In this document: piece after piece, positions 1 through 8,094 of the stretch
Numbering within the stretch: position 1 is the stretch's first letter
Layout: every line of letters begins with the position of its first letter
From: Arcicella rigui
Lineage (GTDB): Bacteria; Bacteroidota; Bacteroidia; Cytophagales; Spirosomataceae
NCBI RefSeq assembly: GCF_034929435.1
Contig: NZ_JAYFUM010000001.1
Coordinates: 248,001 to 312,000, forward strand
DNA length: 64,000 bases
Direction of reading: 5' to 3'
Translations under genes and position numbers: made by a program
The notes under the pieces: model-generated
Databases searched by the model: none
The model's input: only the letters and a program-made list of their open reading frames with translations
What the model was told of the DNA's origin: nothing

Positions 1-1
1 G

Positions 2-520
2 CAACAAGTAGTAGATGAAGTAGCGGAAGGCGGAGCAAAATATTTAGTGTGTGCAAGTATCCCTGTAAAAACCTCTGAAGACATCAAATCTTCTTTAGAA
101 ATTCTCCAAAAAGCTGGAGAGGCTTGTAAAAAAGCAGGACTTACTTTTGTTTTTCACAACCACACCGCAGAATTTGAAAAAGTAGATGGACAATTGCCAT
201 TTGATATTTTCACTTCACAAATTAGTGCAGACTTGTTGAAATTTGAATTGGATTTAGCTTGGGCAACCAAAGCAGGAGTAAATATCCCAGAATTATTTGC
301 CAAGCACCCCGGTCGTTTCCCATTATTCCATGTGAAGGACTTAAATAAAGAAACGCTATTGCCAGTAGAAGTAGGCACGGGCATTGTAGATTTTAAGGCA
401 ATTTTTGCATCGGCAAAAACAGCAGGCGTAAAACACCTTTTTGTAGAACAAGATGGAGCTCCTTCGCCAATCAATAACCTGACAACAAGTTTTGGAAATT
501 TGAAGAAAATTACGGCTTAA
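2..520 (+). CDS. Sugar-phosphate isomerase/epimerase family protein, 5' end outside window
   Basis: The frame is open from base 2 to a TAA at 520, so the gene starts before the window; a GTG at 47 is probably internal. The visible 172 residues look like the C-terminal half of an AP-endonuclease-2-type TIM barrel (hydroxypyruvate isomerase/sugar epimerase family). The strand motifs FVFHNHTAEF, ELDLAWATKAG, PLFHVKDL and HLFVEQD carry the His, Asp and Glu residues that normally bind the divalent metal. Such enzymes isomerise sugars or sugar derivatives; in Bacteroidota many are exported, but the N-terminus is not visible here. The substrate cannot be told. A strong terminator follows. Confidence 0.8.
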   Translation, partial: QQVVDEVAEGGAKYLVCASIPVKTSEDIKSSLEILQKAGEACKKAGLTFVFHNHTAEFEKVDGQLPFDIFTSQISADLLKFELDLAWATKAGVNIPELFAKHPGRFPLFHVKDLNKETLLPVEVGTGIVDFKAIFASAKTAGVKHLFVEQDGAPSPINNLTTSFGNLKKITA

Positions 521-533
521 TAGCCATGACAAT

Positions 534-582
534 ACAAAACTCCCCATGAAGTAAAGTACATTTACTGATGGGGAGTTTTTGT
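534..582. terminator. Bidirectional terminator between the isomerase and darG
   Basis: The arms ACAAAACTCCCCAT (534-547) and ATGGGGAGTTTTTGT (568-582) pair, and an inner helix AGTAAA/TTTACT extends the stem. Both flanks are A/T-rich, and the element lies between convergent genes, so it can serve both strands. Confidence 0.8.
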
Positions 583-618
583 GTTTTATAGCTATCCTTG
601 AGTATTGGTAAAATATAA

Positions 619-1656
619 TCAACAATTACTTTGATATAATTGTTGAAGATGTTTGATAGAAATACTGATATACTTGGGATTTGAAAATAAACTTCGTTTT
701 CTATCACTCCACTCTTCTAACTTTTGAATGATGGTAGTTTCATCAAAAGTATTTTGTTTAGTAATAATGAAATCTATTGATGAGAGTTGCTCAAGAGCAA
801 AGTCAGAATAAAAGCCTTCTAAAAACTCAGTAGTTTTTAGAGCAATTGTCAGAAGCTCTTGATTACTCTCTACGTATTTCCGAATGGCATCATATCCGTC
901 TCCAACCAAAGTGATGGGTTCAAAAGGTTTTTTACTCATATCACTATATCCCATTAAATAACTACCATTTAGGGCATTGAGTACGAATCTTACTTTTCCA
1001 GAATAAGGGCCGTAAAATTTAGGTTCAAAATCAAGTTTAAAGTATTTTTTTGCTCCAAATCTTTGTAGAAAATAGCATATTTTCTCACTTGAAAATTCAG
1101 ATACGTACTCACCATTTTTTACCAAATCAAATAATACATACAGTAGTAAAGCCCTTGCATCGGTAAGTTTTGCTCTTTCTTTGGCTAATTGTTCTTTAAT
1201 TTCACTGGTGGGTTCATATACAAAAATGTCTGTATCAAGATGATTTAATTTTTGTTCAATAATTCTCTTGACTTTTTCCCATTTAAGACCACCATTTCCT
1301 GCTCCGAGCGGAGGTATAGCAATACTCTTGATTTGATAATTTTTGATGACACTAATCAGGTCGTCTAAGCCCTCTTCTACAAAACTATATTCAGAAGGTT
1401 TTCTCCAGTCGTCTTTAGTAGGAAAATTAATGATTATTTTTTCACCAGTACTTAAACTATTATCTTGAGTAACAAACAATTTTCCGATAGCAATTTTATC
1501 GTTTTTGCAAGCATCAACATATTGCTTAAAATTGTTTGGGAATGCCTTTTTAAACTGCAATGCAATCCCCTTTCCCATAACCCCCTGTGTGTTTACGGTA
1601 TTAACTAAAGCGGCTGCATCGCTTTCCAATATATTGCCAATGATATACTTTGTCAT
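619..1656 (-). CDS. darG: DarG-type antitoxin: macro-domain DNA ADP-ribosyl glycohydrolase
   Basis: 345 residues. Residues 1-155 form a macro domain: NTVNTQGVMGKGIA (19-32) and PPLGAGNGGLKW (115-126) line the ADP-ribose pocket. INFPTKDDWRKPS (76-88) contains Lys81, which matches the catalytic lysine of the DarG subgroup. Residues about 160-345 form a second, alpha-helical region, as in DarG proteins that also hold the toxin physically. The family removes ADP-ribose from thymidine in DNA and so reverses DarT. The gene starts 9 nt after the darT stop, in the usual toxin-then-antitoxin order. The identification rests on motif recognition plus neighbourhood; no similarity search was possible. Confidence 0.88.
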   Translation of the reverse strand: MTKYIIGNILESDAAALVNTVNTQGVMGKGIALQFKKAFPNNFKQYVDACKNDKIAIGKLFVTQDNSLSTGEKIIINFPTKDDWRKPSEYSFVEEGLDDLISVIKNYQIKSIAIPPLGAGNGGLKWEKVKRIIEQKLNHLDTDIFVYEPTSEIKEQLAKERAKLTDARALLLYVLFDLVKNGEYVSEFSSEKICYFLQRFGAKKYFKLDFEPKFYGPYSGKVRFVLNALNGSYLMGYSDMSKKPFEPITLVGDGYDAIRKYVESNQELLTIALKTTEFLEGFYSDFALEQLSSIDFIITKQNTFDETTIIQKLEEWSDRKRSLFSNPKYISISIKHLQQLYQSNC

Positions 1657-1665
1657 GTTTTTCTT

Positions 1666-2316
1666 TTAAAAATAAGCATTGGGAATTATTTTAATCTTTG
1701 TTTCTTCAATTCCAAAAGCGATTAACTTTTGTTTCGCTACTTCGTTGTAGCATCCAAAACCTACTAAAAGATTGGGGGCTAAATCTTCTGCCAACAGAAA
1801 TTCAGCTTGTTTTTTTCTTTTGATATTCAAATTATCATGTCCTCCCCAATAAGAAGCTTTTATTGCTTGCCAGTCTATCAAATTTGATAAATCCCTAATT
1901 TTACTTTTGTCATAAAACGTTGTAAAATTATCAGTTGCGTGTCCATCTGAAAAATAGTATTCATAATTAGCATCAATAATACTTTTTACTGAACTTACTA
2001 AATAAACGATATTTTCAGGTGATGTTGCTTTGTCAACAAAGTTGCCACCGTTTTGAATTACGTAAAGCATTGGCATTTTTATTCCAAAGTAAAAAGGAAT
2101 AAAATCGCCTAAAGTAATTGTTTGACTGTTGTATTCGTTGCCATTATTAACATTGATATTTTTTCTACTTCTTGTATCAATCAAGCTTTTATCGCCAATG
2201 GAAATAAAGTTAGGATTGGCATTTGGTGAGTTTTTGTGCGTAATTCCATATTGTAGAATATGAGGGACATTCTCGATATGGGTAATTCTATATATTTTAA
2301 TCTGCTCAAGTTCCAT
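1666..2316 (-). CDS. darT: DarT-type toxin: ssDNA thymidine ADP-ribosyltransferase
   Basis: 216 residues from the ATG at 2316. The frame continues upstream to a TTG at 2367, but DarT proteins begin shortly before the YRITHIEN-type motif, which favours the internal ATG. Visible family features are IYRITHIENVPHILQYGI (8-25), an NFISIGD segment followed by basic residues, PFYFG, a YYFSDGHAT turn, and KRKKQAEFLL, whose Glu (residue 172) fits the catalytic glutamate of the ADP-ribosylating turn-turn motif. DarT uses NAD+ to modify thymidine in a short DNA motif, stalling replication; DarTG pairs act as toxin-antitoxin and anti-phage systems. It is the first gene of the minus-strand pair, with darG 9 nt downstream. 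Confidence 0.88.
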   Translation of the reverse strand: MELEQIKIYRITHIENVPHILQYGITHKNSPNANPNFISIGDKSLIDTRSRKNINVNNGNEYNSQTITLGDFIPFYFGIKMPMLYVIQNGGNFVDKATSPENIVYLVSSVKSIIDANYEYYFSDGHATDNFTTFYDKSKIRDLSNLIDWQAIKASYWGGHDNLNIKRKKQAEFLLAEDLAPNLLVGFGCYNEVAKQKLIAFGIEETKIKIIPNAYF

Positions 2317-2550
2317 TAACGCTTTCAATCTGCTAAGTTCATAGAGAGAAACTACTTCAACTATCAATTTACAAATATCCTTGTTTTTAGCAAAAAATAT
2401 AAATGTTTTACTAAACCAGTATGTTTTGACTGTATAATTTCACGAAGGACTTAATTGTAAAAAGAACTTTTGCTTGATTTTGTTGACCCTAATTTATAGA
2501 TACATCAGTTGAAACCAAAGCTTTCAAAACCAATTTCGAGCTTTTTCACT

Positions 2551-2558
2551 TATCTTTG
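2551..2558 (+). promoter_or_regulatory. Bacteroidota-type -7 box upstream of aroA
   Basis: TATCTTTG matches TAnnTTTG. No clear TTG lies about 19 nt upstream, so only the -7 half is supported. It sits 80 nt before the aroA start and is the best box in the gap after darT. Confidence 0.45.
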
Positions 2559-2637
2559 TAGTCCAAAATCTCAAAAAAGAATCAGTGAGTAATTTGTCGG
2601 TGAATTTATCATCCGAATTCAAAATCGAAATCATACA

Positions 2638-3873
2638 TTGAAAAAGCTATTCCTTCCCAAAGTACAGAAATCTTTCCAAACGGAAATACCTTTGCCTTCT
2701 TCTAAGTCTGAATCAAACCGTGCTTTGATTATCAATGCTTTAGCAAAAGGGAAAGATAATTTGTCGAATCTTGCAGAAGCTCGTGATACCCAAACTATGA
2801 TGCGTCTATTGGCTTCTGATGATGCCGTAGCGGATGTGATTGACGCTGGTACTACCATGCGTTTTTTAACAGCTTACTTTGCCGTAACTGGACAGAAAAA
2901 AACAATGACAGGTACGCCAAGAATGTGCGAACGCCCGATTGGTATTTTGGTTGATGCTCTTCGCTCTTTAGGTGCGGATATTGACTATCTGAACAAAGAA
3001 GGTTATCCACCTTTACAACTGAATGGTTTTCAATTTGCGGGAAATAAAAACTTGTCTATCAGAGGTGACGTTTCTTCTCAGTACATTTCTGCTATTTTGA
3101 TGATTGCTCCTTTGTTGCCCGAAGGCTTGGTACTTACCATTACAGGTGAGTTGGGTTCAAAACCATATATCGAAATGACGATTCAGCAAATGAAAAGTTT
3201 CGGTATTACTGTAACGCCCGATTGGGACAATATGACTATCACTGTACCAGCACAACAATATGAAGTAATTCCTTACGCTATCGAATCTGATTGGTCGGGG
3301 GCAAGTTATTGGTTTGCCATTGTAGCTCTTTCTGAGTTTGCAGATGTTGAGTTGGAATTGTTGGGCTTGAAAGAAAATTCGCTTCAAGGCGATTCTGTGA
3401 TTACCGACATCATGAGTCACTTAGGCGTAAAGTCTGAATATACAGGTAGAGGTTTTAAATTAACCAAAATTCCTGCTGATACTGCTTTGGCTTGGGACTT
3501 TACCAATTGTCCAGATTTAGCTCAAACAGTTTGTGTAGTAGCGGCGGCTAAAAATATTCCTCTTACTTTAACGGGCATAGAATCATTAAAAGTAAAAGAA
3601 ACCGACAGAGTATATGCTTTGCAAACGGAGTTAGCAAAAATCGGTGGAAGTTTGGTAGAAGTTGAGAAAAATCATAAGTACTTATTAACAGCCAATGGCG
3701 AGGCAATCAAAGCAGATACTGCAATTCATACCTACGACGACCACCGTATGGCTATGGCATTTGCTCCGCTGGCATTGGTTTCAGACATTACCATCGAAGA
3801 ACCCGATGTTGTTGTAAAATCATATCCTTCTTTCTGGAAACACTTAGCTAAAATCGTTACGATTGAGGCATAA
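2638..3873 (+). CDS. aroA: 3-phosphoshikimate 1-carboxyvinyltransferase (EPSP synthase)
   Basis: 411 residues. Joins phosphoenolpyruvate to shikimate-3-phosphate in the sixth step of the shikimate pathway (cytoplasm). Family signatures run in order: PSSKSESNRALI (20-31, Lys and Ser/Arg of the substrate site), DAGTTMRF (69-76), MCERPIGILVDAL, GDVSSQYISAIL, ESDWSGASYW, LKVKETDRV and YDDHRMAMA near the C-terminus. The length is slightly under the E. coli enzyme, as usual in Bacteroidota. The start is a TTG: upstream in this frame a TAA lies at 2590 and there is no ATG or GTG before KKLFLPK. The gene is monocistronic, with a strong terminator after it. Confidence 0.95.
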   Translation: MKKLFLPKVQKSFQTEIPLPSSKSESNRALIINALAKGKDNLSNLAEARDTQTMMRLLASDDAVADVIDAGTTMRFLTAYFAVTGQKKTMTGTPRMCERPIGILVDALRSLGADIDYLNKEGYPPLQLNGFQFAGNKNLSIRGDVSSQYISAILMIAPLLPEGLVLTITGELGSKPYIEMTIQQMKSFGITVTPDWDNMTITVPAQQYEVIPYAIESDWSGASYWFAIVALSEFADVELELLGLKENSLQGDSVITDIMSHLGVKSEYTGRGFKLTKIPADTALAWDFTNCPDLAQTVCVVAAAKNIPLTLTGIESLKVKETDRVYALQTELAKIGGSLVEVEKNHKYLLTANGEAIKADTAIHTYDDHRMAMAFAPLALVSDITIEEPDVVVKSYPSFWKHLAKIVTIEA

Positions 3874-3874
3874 T

Positions 3875-3911
3875 AAAAAGGCTGTCCTTAAACTTTAAGG
3901 ACAGCCTTTTT
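3875..3911. terminator. Bidirectional terminator between aroA and a GT2 gene
   Basis: A perfect 17-bp stem (3875-3891 with 3895-3911) with a 3-nt loop has an A-run on the left arm and a T-run on the right, between convergent genes. The GC core is GGCTGTCC. Confidence 0.92.
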
Positions 3912-3921
3912 ATTTCAATGA

Positions 3922-4635
3922 TTAAAGCCCAAGTAAGCCGTACTTAATCATACAAAAGATAGCTCTAAAGCCATCTTTCCAGTTGATTTTTTTCCCTTCT
4001 TCATAAGTCCTTCCGTAGTACGAAATCCCCACTTCATAAATTCTTATTTTAGGAATTCTGGCAATTTTGGCAGTAATTTCTGGTTCAAAACCAAATCTTT
4101 TCTCTTTTAGCTCAATTCCTTGAATAATACTTGTTCTAAAAAGTTTATAGCAAGTTTCCATATCCGAAAGGTTCAGATTGGTAAAAGCATTTGAAATAAA
4201 AGTGAGTAATTTATTGCCGATAGAGTGGAAGAAGAACAACATACGATGCGGTTTTCCGCCCATAAATCTCGAACCATAAACCACATCAGCGTGTCCGTCA
4301 ACAACCAATTTAAGTAATAAATTGTATTCGTGAGGATTGTACTCCAAATCAGCATCTTGAATGATTAGGAAATCGCCCGTAGCTTTGCTAATACCTTTAT
4401 GAATCGCCGCCCCTTTGCCTTGATTTACTTCTTGTTTGAAATATTGGATTTCAAGATGTGGGTAATCTTTTCTAAAATCTTCGATAACTGCGGCTGTTTT
4501 ATCTACCGAACAGTCATCAATAATAATAATTTCTTTACCAACATTATCAATCAAGACTACACTTTCTATTACTTTCAAAATTTGAAAAATAGTTTTCTCT
4601 TCATTATAGGCTGGTATAATAATGCTTAATTTCAT
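3922..4635 (-). CDS. GT2 family glycosyltransferase, polyprenyl-phosphate-mannosyltransferase-like
   Basis: 237 residues, a single GT-A domain. LSIIIPAYNEEKTI at the N-terminus, IIIDDCSVDKT, GKGAAIHKG and IQDADLEYNP (DxD-type motif) are the nucleotide-sugar and metal-binding elements of dolichol/undecaprenyl-phosphate sugar transferases. There is no C-terminal membrane domain. It starts 5 nt after the stop of the polytopic membrane protein, so the two are probably co-transcribed: this enzyme could charge a lipid carrier whose sugar the membrane partner uses. The sugar and acceptor are not visible in the sequence. Confidence 0.85.
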   Translation of the reverse strand: MKLSIIIPAYNEEKTIFQILKVIESVVLIDNVGKEIIIIDDCSVDKTAAVIEDFRKDYPHLEIQYFKQEVNQGKGAAIHKGISKATGDFLIIQDADLEYNPHEYNLLLKLVVDGHADVVYGSRFMGGKPHRMLFFFHSIGNKLLTFISNAFTNLNLSDMETCYKLFRTSIIQGIELKEKRFGFEPEITAKIARIPKIRIYEVGISYYGRTYEEGKKINWKDGFRAIFCMIKYGLLGL

Positions 4636-4640
4636 TTAGG

Positions 4641-5975
4641 TTATCTGCTTAAAAGATTAGTAACGATTGGAGGTATTTCAGTTAATTTTTTAATAAATAA
4701 TGACCAGTTCCATACGTCGTCGGTAATATTACACCAGCAATTATTAAAGCCAAGCATCAACTTGAGCGTGTAAAATACTGATAGAATAGAAAAGGCAAAG
4801 ATAATATTTCTATTAATAAATCCAGACAAGTACGAAATCATAAATAAACCCGTAATGATAAACAGAGGTAAATGTTCGGTAAAAGTTCTATAACCAAACG
4901 AACAGCCCAAAGTATAGCACCACCACGAACCGTACATATACGAAAACACCATTAAAATCAGCAAAATAAGTACATTGTTGATTTTATCGGTTAATGTTTT
5001 AATTTTCAAAAAATAACAAAGCGGAATAAATAACAAAGGACTGTAAAGTAATAAACCACAACTTGGTGATAAAAATACCTCAGCAATAAATGGGTTTTTT
5101 AGATACAGAAAAGATTCGTTTGGATAAGATTCAGCAATGAAAGAACCAAATATAAAACGATTGTACAAGGCTTGAGGAATATAAGCAATGATGCAAAAAA
5201 GAATTGTTGGAATAATAATTTGCTTAATCAAGGCTACCTTCTCAGAAACGTATTCGGCAAGAGTATCGTATTTTTTGAAAGTAAAAAGTACCAAAAAAGG
5301 AAAAATAACCAAATTGTTCATCCTAATAATAAACATTAGGGCGATACTGAGTGAAATCAATAAAAAGTATTTTCTCGTTTTTGCCGTAGATTCATAATGA
5401 TACAAACTATACATAAACAAACTATTGGCAAAAAAAGCAAAAATATGATACATCCCCGAAGCGATGATGGTATAATAAAATATATTAGTACCTACACAAC
5501 AGATAACAAACCAAGCTAAACGCATTTTAAAAGAAAAATGCTTTGAAAGTATGTTGTTTAATAAAGATAAACTTAGGAGCAAGTAAAAAACAGCTGCGAT
5601 ATTGCTGGCATACCTATACGGAAGCGATAATCCGTCTTTTTCATTAGCTAAAGCATGGGCAATCAACCAAAATGGCGACATCAATAAAGCCGTTCCATAC
5701 TGATACTTGGTAAAGATTTTTTCATTTTTTATCGAAAAACCTCCCATAATGTCCAATTTATCTTTAAATTTTTGAGGCATTTTTTTTGCAGAAAAATCAT
5801 ACAAGAAAAAGCCTGAAAGATAAATGGCATGCCCCCCTTGGTCGCTACAAAGTACCGACCTCGAATCGTAAAAATTTAGCTTTGAATGATAAAACGTAGC
5901 AACAAACGACAAAACAAAAAAAGAAGTAATAACAAAAAAAAGAGGGAATGACTTAGAAGAAAATATTGCTTTCAT
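4641..5975 (-). CDS. Polytopic membrane protein, possible GT-C (GT39/ArnT-like) glycosyltransferase
   Basis: 444 residues from the ATG at 5975; the open frame continues to a TTG at 6026, but MKAIFSSKSFPLFF starts the first membrane segment naturally. About ten hydrophobic segments follow. The first extracytoplasmic loop contains SDQGGHAIYL and KYQYGTALLMSPFWLIAH, the place where lipid-linked-sugar transferases of the GT-C type have their acidic residues. It lies first in an operon with the GT2 enzyme, which fits a lipid-carrier glycosylation pair. The family assignment is inference from topology and partner, not from a decisive motif. Confidence 0.6.
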   Translation of the reverse strand: MKAIFSSKSFPLFFVITSFFVLSFVATFYHSKLNFYDSRSVLCSDQGGHAIYLSGFFLYDFSAKKMPQKFKDKLDIMGGFSIKNEKIFTKYQYGTALLMSPFWLIAHALANEKDGLSLPYRYASNIAAVFYLLLSLSLLNNILSKHFSFKMRLAWFVICCVGTNIFYYTIIASGMYHIFAFFANSLFMYSLYHYESTAKTRKYFLLISLSIALMFIIRMNNLVIFPFLVLFTFKKYDTLAEYVSEKVALIKQIIIPTILFCIIAYIPQALYNRFIFGSFIAESYPNESFLYLKNPFIAEVFLSPSCGLLLYSPLLFIPLCYFLKIKTLTDKINNVLILLILMVFSYMYGSWWCYTLGCSFGYRTFTEHLPLFIITGLFMISYLSGFINRNIIFAFSILSVFYTLKLMLGFNNCWCNITDDVWNWSLFIKKLTEIPPIVTNLLSR

Positions 5976-6295
5976 CAATGTATAATTTGTTTTGTCTTGT
6001 TTATAGAAAATTCTTTCTGAAAACAATCTACCGAGGTCATGATTTGAATTTATCCGAAAAGTCTTAGAAAGACTTTAATTAATGATAGAAGCTGTAAAAA
6101 AGCGATTTGAAATTCGAATTGTGTCGTAAAGATAGTTGATAGTACCCTAAATACTTTTAAAGCGAAGTTATTTTTTAGGAATCAGCCGAGAAGCCTCTGT
6201 AAAACAAGAGCTGGTTTACAGGAAAAACTTATATTGAAAATGAAGAGTTTGAATATCATTGAAATTCAGTAGCCAAAGTGCTAACGCATTTTACA
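5976..6295. other. Non-coding gap of 320 nt
   Basis: Between the start of the membrane-protein gene and the end of the DUF5522 gene, both on the minus strand. I see no convincing ORF, RNA gene or terminator here; a promoter for the membrane-protein operon is expected but no clear CAAAnnTA box was found. Confidence 0.5.
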
Positions 6296-6463
6296 CTACT
6301 GAATTTTGAATCCATAAGGACAGTGTTTGCAGCCATTTTTACAACAATAACCTCTTTTTAGATGATAAGTACTTGTAAAGACCATAAACCCTTTATCATC
6401 AATATAATAATCTTCGGGCAAAAGCCCATGTTTGTTGTTATCTTTCTCTTGTTTCTTGCCCAT
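6296..6463 (-). CDS. Small cysteine-rich protein, DUF5522-like
   Basis: A 55-codon gene read on the minus strand from ATG at 6463 to TAG at 6296-6298. The product begins MGKKQEKDN, has a middle region LPEDYYIDDKGFMVFT and ends with a Cys/His cluster: LKRGYCCKNGCKHCPYGF. The spacing C-C-x3-C-x2-H-C resembles a small metal- or cluster-binding site. I recognise this ending from a family of tiny Bacteroidota proteins annotated DUF5522, of unknown function. The conserved ending argues that the frame is real despite its size. There is no operon partner. Confidence 0.75.
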   Translation of the reverse strand: MGKKQEKDNNKHGLLPEDYYIDDKGFMVFTSTYHLKRGYCCKNGCKHCPYGFKIQ

Positions 6464-6482
6464 AGCTATTTAACCTCCAATT

Positions 6483-6512
6483 TTGAAAAATGTTCATTTT
6501 TGTATAATTTTG
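6483..6512 (+). promoter_or_regulatory. Candidate promoter about 295 nt upstream of rocD
   Basis: TTG at 6483-6485, a 19-nt spacer and TAATTTTG at 6505-6512 fit the Bacteroidota -33/-7 pattern. It faces the rocD side, which would give rocD an unusually long leader containing the 56-codon ORF, or serve that ORF alone. Confidence 0.45.
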
Positions 6513-6550
6513 GTTAATTATCACGCTCATAATCAATCCTTCGATTATCC

Positions 6551-6721
6551 ATGAACGAACTATTTTTTAAACATCAACGCAATACAATACTTTTAGAAAA
6601 AAGTATCAGTAGTCGTGTGTTTACAACGGCTTCGCTCTACGGGCATTTCTGTAAAATTCACCGAATCCTTTCTGTCTTTGTACAAATCTTGTACGTGATT
6701 GGTCTGTATGGTCTATATTAA
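6551..6721 (+). CDS. Possible 56-residue small protein or leader peptide before rocD
   Basis: ATG at 6551 to TAA at 6719-6721, about 40 nt after a promoter-like sequence and 85 nt before rocD. The N-terminal half is polar and basic (MNELFFKHQRN); the C-terminal third, ILSVFVQILYVIGLYGLY, is hydrophobic enough for one membrane span. No family is recognised. The frame may be chance; codon use is not clearly coding. Confidence 0.25.
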   Translation: MNELFFKHQRNTILLEKSISSRVFTTASLYGHFCKIHRILSVFVQILYVIGLYGLY

Positions 6722-6736
6722 GTAGTCGCTGCTTTT

Positions 6737-6764
6737 TTGACATTACAACATCATCAACTATAAT
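6737..6764 (+). promoter_or_regulatory. E. coli-like TTGACA-N16-TATAAT upstream of rocD
   Basis: TTGACA at 6737-6742 and TATAAT at 6759-6764, 16 nt apart, 42 nt before the rocD ATG. Both hexamers are perfect matches to the enterobacterial sigma-70 consensus, unlike the TAnnTTTG boxes elsewhere in this window. The use of this sequence in Bacteroidota is uncertain. Confidence 0.35.
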
Positions 6765-6806
6765 TCTTGACAGCCTTTGTCATCATTTTATTATATTCAA
6801 TTTCCA

Positions 6807-8054
6807 ATGACAGAATTAAATTTTGCCACTGCATCGGCATCTGAAAAAGCCATGCAGCTTGAAGACCGTTTCGGAGCTCATAATTATCATCCAATGCCTG
6901 TGGTACTCCAAAAAGGAGAAGGCGTTTTTGTATGGGATGTAGAAAATAAAAAGTACTTTGATTTTCTTTCGGCTTACAGTGCCGTCAATCAAGGACATTG
7001 TCATCCTAAAATTATCAATGCACTGGTAGCTCAAGCACAAAATCTAACGCTTACTTCTCGTGCTTTTTATAGCGACCAATTAGGAATCTGTGAGAAGTTT
7101 CTTTGCGAGTACTTTGGCTACGACAAAGTACTGATGATGAACTCAGGAGCAGAAGGAGGGGAGACCGCTCTAAAACTTACTCGTAAATGGGCTTATAAAG
7201 TAAAAGGTATTCCGCAAAACCAAGCAAAAACGGTTTATGCCGCAGGGAATTTCTGGGGACGTACCATTGCGGCGATTTCTTCATCGACTGACCCATCGAG
7301 TTATTCAGATTATGGCCCGCTTTTACAAGGTTATGAAATTATACCTTATAACGATTTAGATGCACTGGCGGAGGTTTTGAAAGACCCTAACGTAGCTGGG
7401 TTTATGGTAGAGCCTATTCAAGGAGAAGCAGGAGTAGTTGTACCTGACGAAGGATACTTGAAAAAAGCCTACGAAATGTGTCGTGAAAAAAATGTACTCT
7501 TCATCGCCGACGAAGTACAAACAGGCATCGGGCGTACAGGTAAGCGTTTGGCTTGCGACCATGAAGGGTTTTTACCAGATATTCTTATTCTTGGAAAAGC
7601 ACTTTCGGGAGGTACTTATCCTGTTTCAGCCGTTTTGTGTAGAGACGAAATTATGCTAACCATCAAGCCCGGCGAACATGGTTCTACTTATGGGGGCAAT
7701 CCTTTGGCTTGTGCCGTTACTGTGGCAGCTTTGTCGGTAATCAAGGACGAAAAATTAGCAGAAAATGCAGATACAATCGGTGTGATTTTCCGTGAAAGAA
7801 TGAATCAATTAATCGAAAAACGACCAGATTTGATTAGATTGGTAAGAGGAAAAGGTTTGTTGAATGCTATTGAGATAAACACCGATGAAGAAAGTGAAAT
7901 CGCTTGGAATCTTTGTGTTGCTTTCAAAGAAAATGGTTTATTAGCCAAGCCAACACATGGCAATAAAATTAGATTTGCTCCGCCTTTAGTGATTACAGCA
8001 GAGCAAATGAACGAAGCCTGCGATATTATCGAAAACGTAGTATTGAATTGGTAA
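6807..8054 (+). CDS. rocD: Ornithine--oxo-acid aminotransferase
   Basis: 415 residues from the ATG at 6807; a TTG at 6777 would add ten residues without family support. Class-III PLP aminotransferase that converts ornithine and 2-oxoglutarate to glutamate-5-semialdehyde and glutamate, linking arginine and proline metabolism. Visible elements: FLSAYSAVNQGHCHP, NSGAEGGETALKLTRKW, the PLP-ring Asp235 in FIADEVQTGIGRTGK, and the Schiff-base Lys264 in LGKALSGGTYPVSA, followed by GEHGSTYGGNPLACAV. Length and motif order match OAT rather than acetylornithine or GABA transaminases. It appears monocistronic, ending at a short terminator shared with the convergent Crp/Fnr gene. Confidence 0.93.
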   Translation: MTELNFATASASEKAMQLEDRFGAHNYHPMPVVLQKGEGVFVWDVENKKYFDFLSAYSAVNQGHCHPKIINALVAQAQNLTLTSRAFYSDQLGICEKFLCEYFGYDKVLMMNSGAEGGETALKLTRKWAYKVKGIPQNQAKTVYAAGNFWGRTIAAISSSTDPSSYSDYGPLLQGYEIIPYNDLDALAEVLKDPNVAGFMVEPIQGEAGVVVPDEGYLKKAYEMCREKNVLFIADEVQTGIGRTGKRLACDHEGFLPDILILGKALSGGTYPVSAVLCRDEIMLTIKPGEHGSTYGGNPLACAVTVAALSVIKDEKLAENADTIGVIFRERMNQLIEKRPDLIRLVRGKGLLNAIEINTDEESEIAWNLCVAFKENGLLAKPTHGNKIRFAPPLVITAEQMNEACDIIENVVLNW

Positions 8055-8066
8055 AAACTTTTATTG

Positions 8067-8094
8067 AAGTCTCACTAAGCAATTGGTGAGACTT
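8067..8094. terminator. Short convergent terminator after rocD
   Basis: AAGTCTCAC (8067-8075) pairs with GTGAGACTT (8086-8094) around a 10-nt loop, followed by a T-rich stretch on the plus strand. It overlaps the stop codon of the convergent regulator gene. Confidence 0.6.

Noticed and set aside
2317..2367. 17-codon N-terminal extension of darT from a TTG start
   Set aside because: The family start lies close to the ITHIEN motif; the internal ATG at 2316 fits better. It is not fully excluded.
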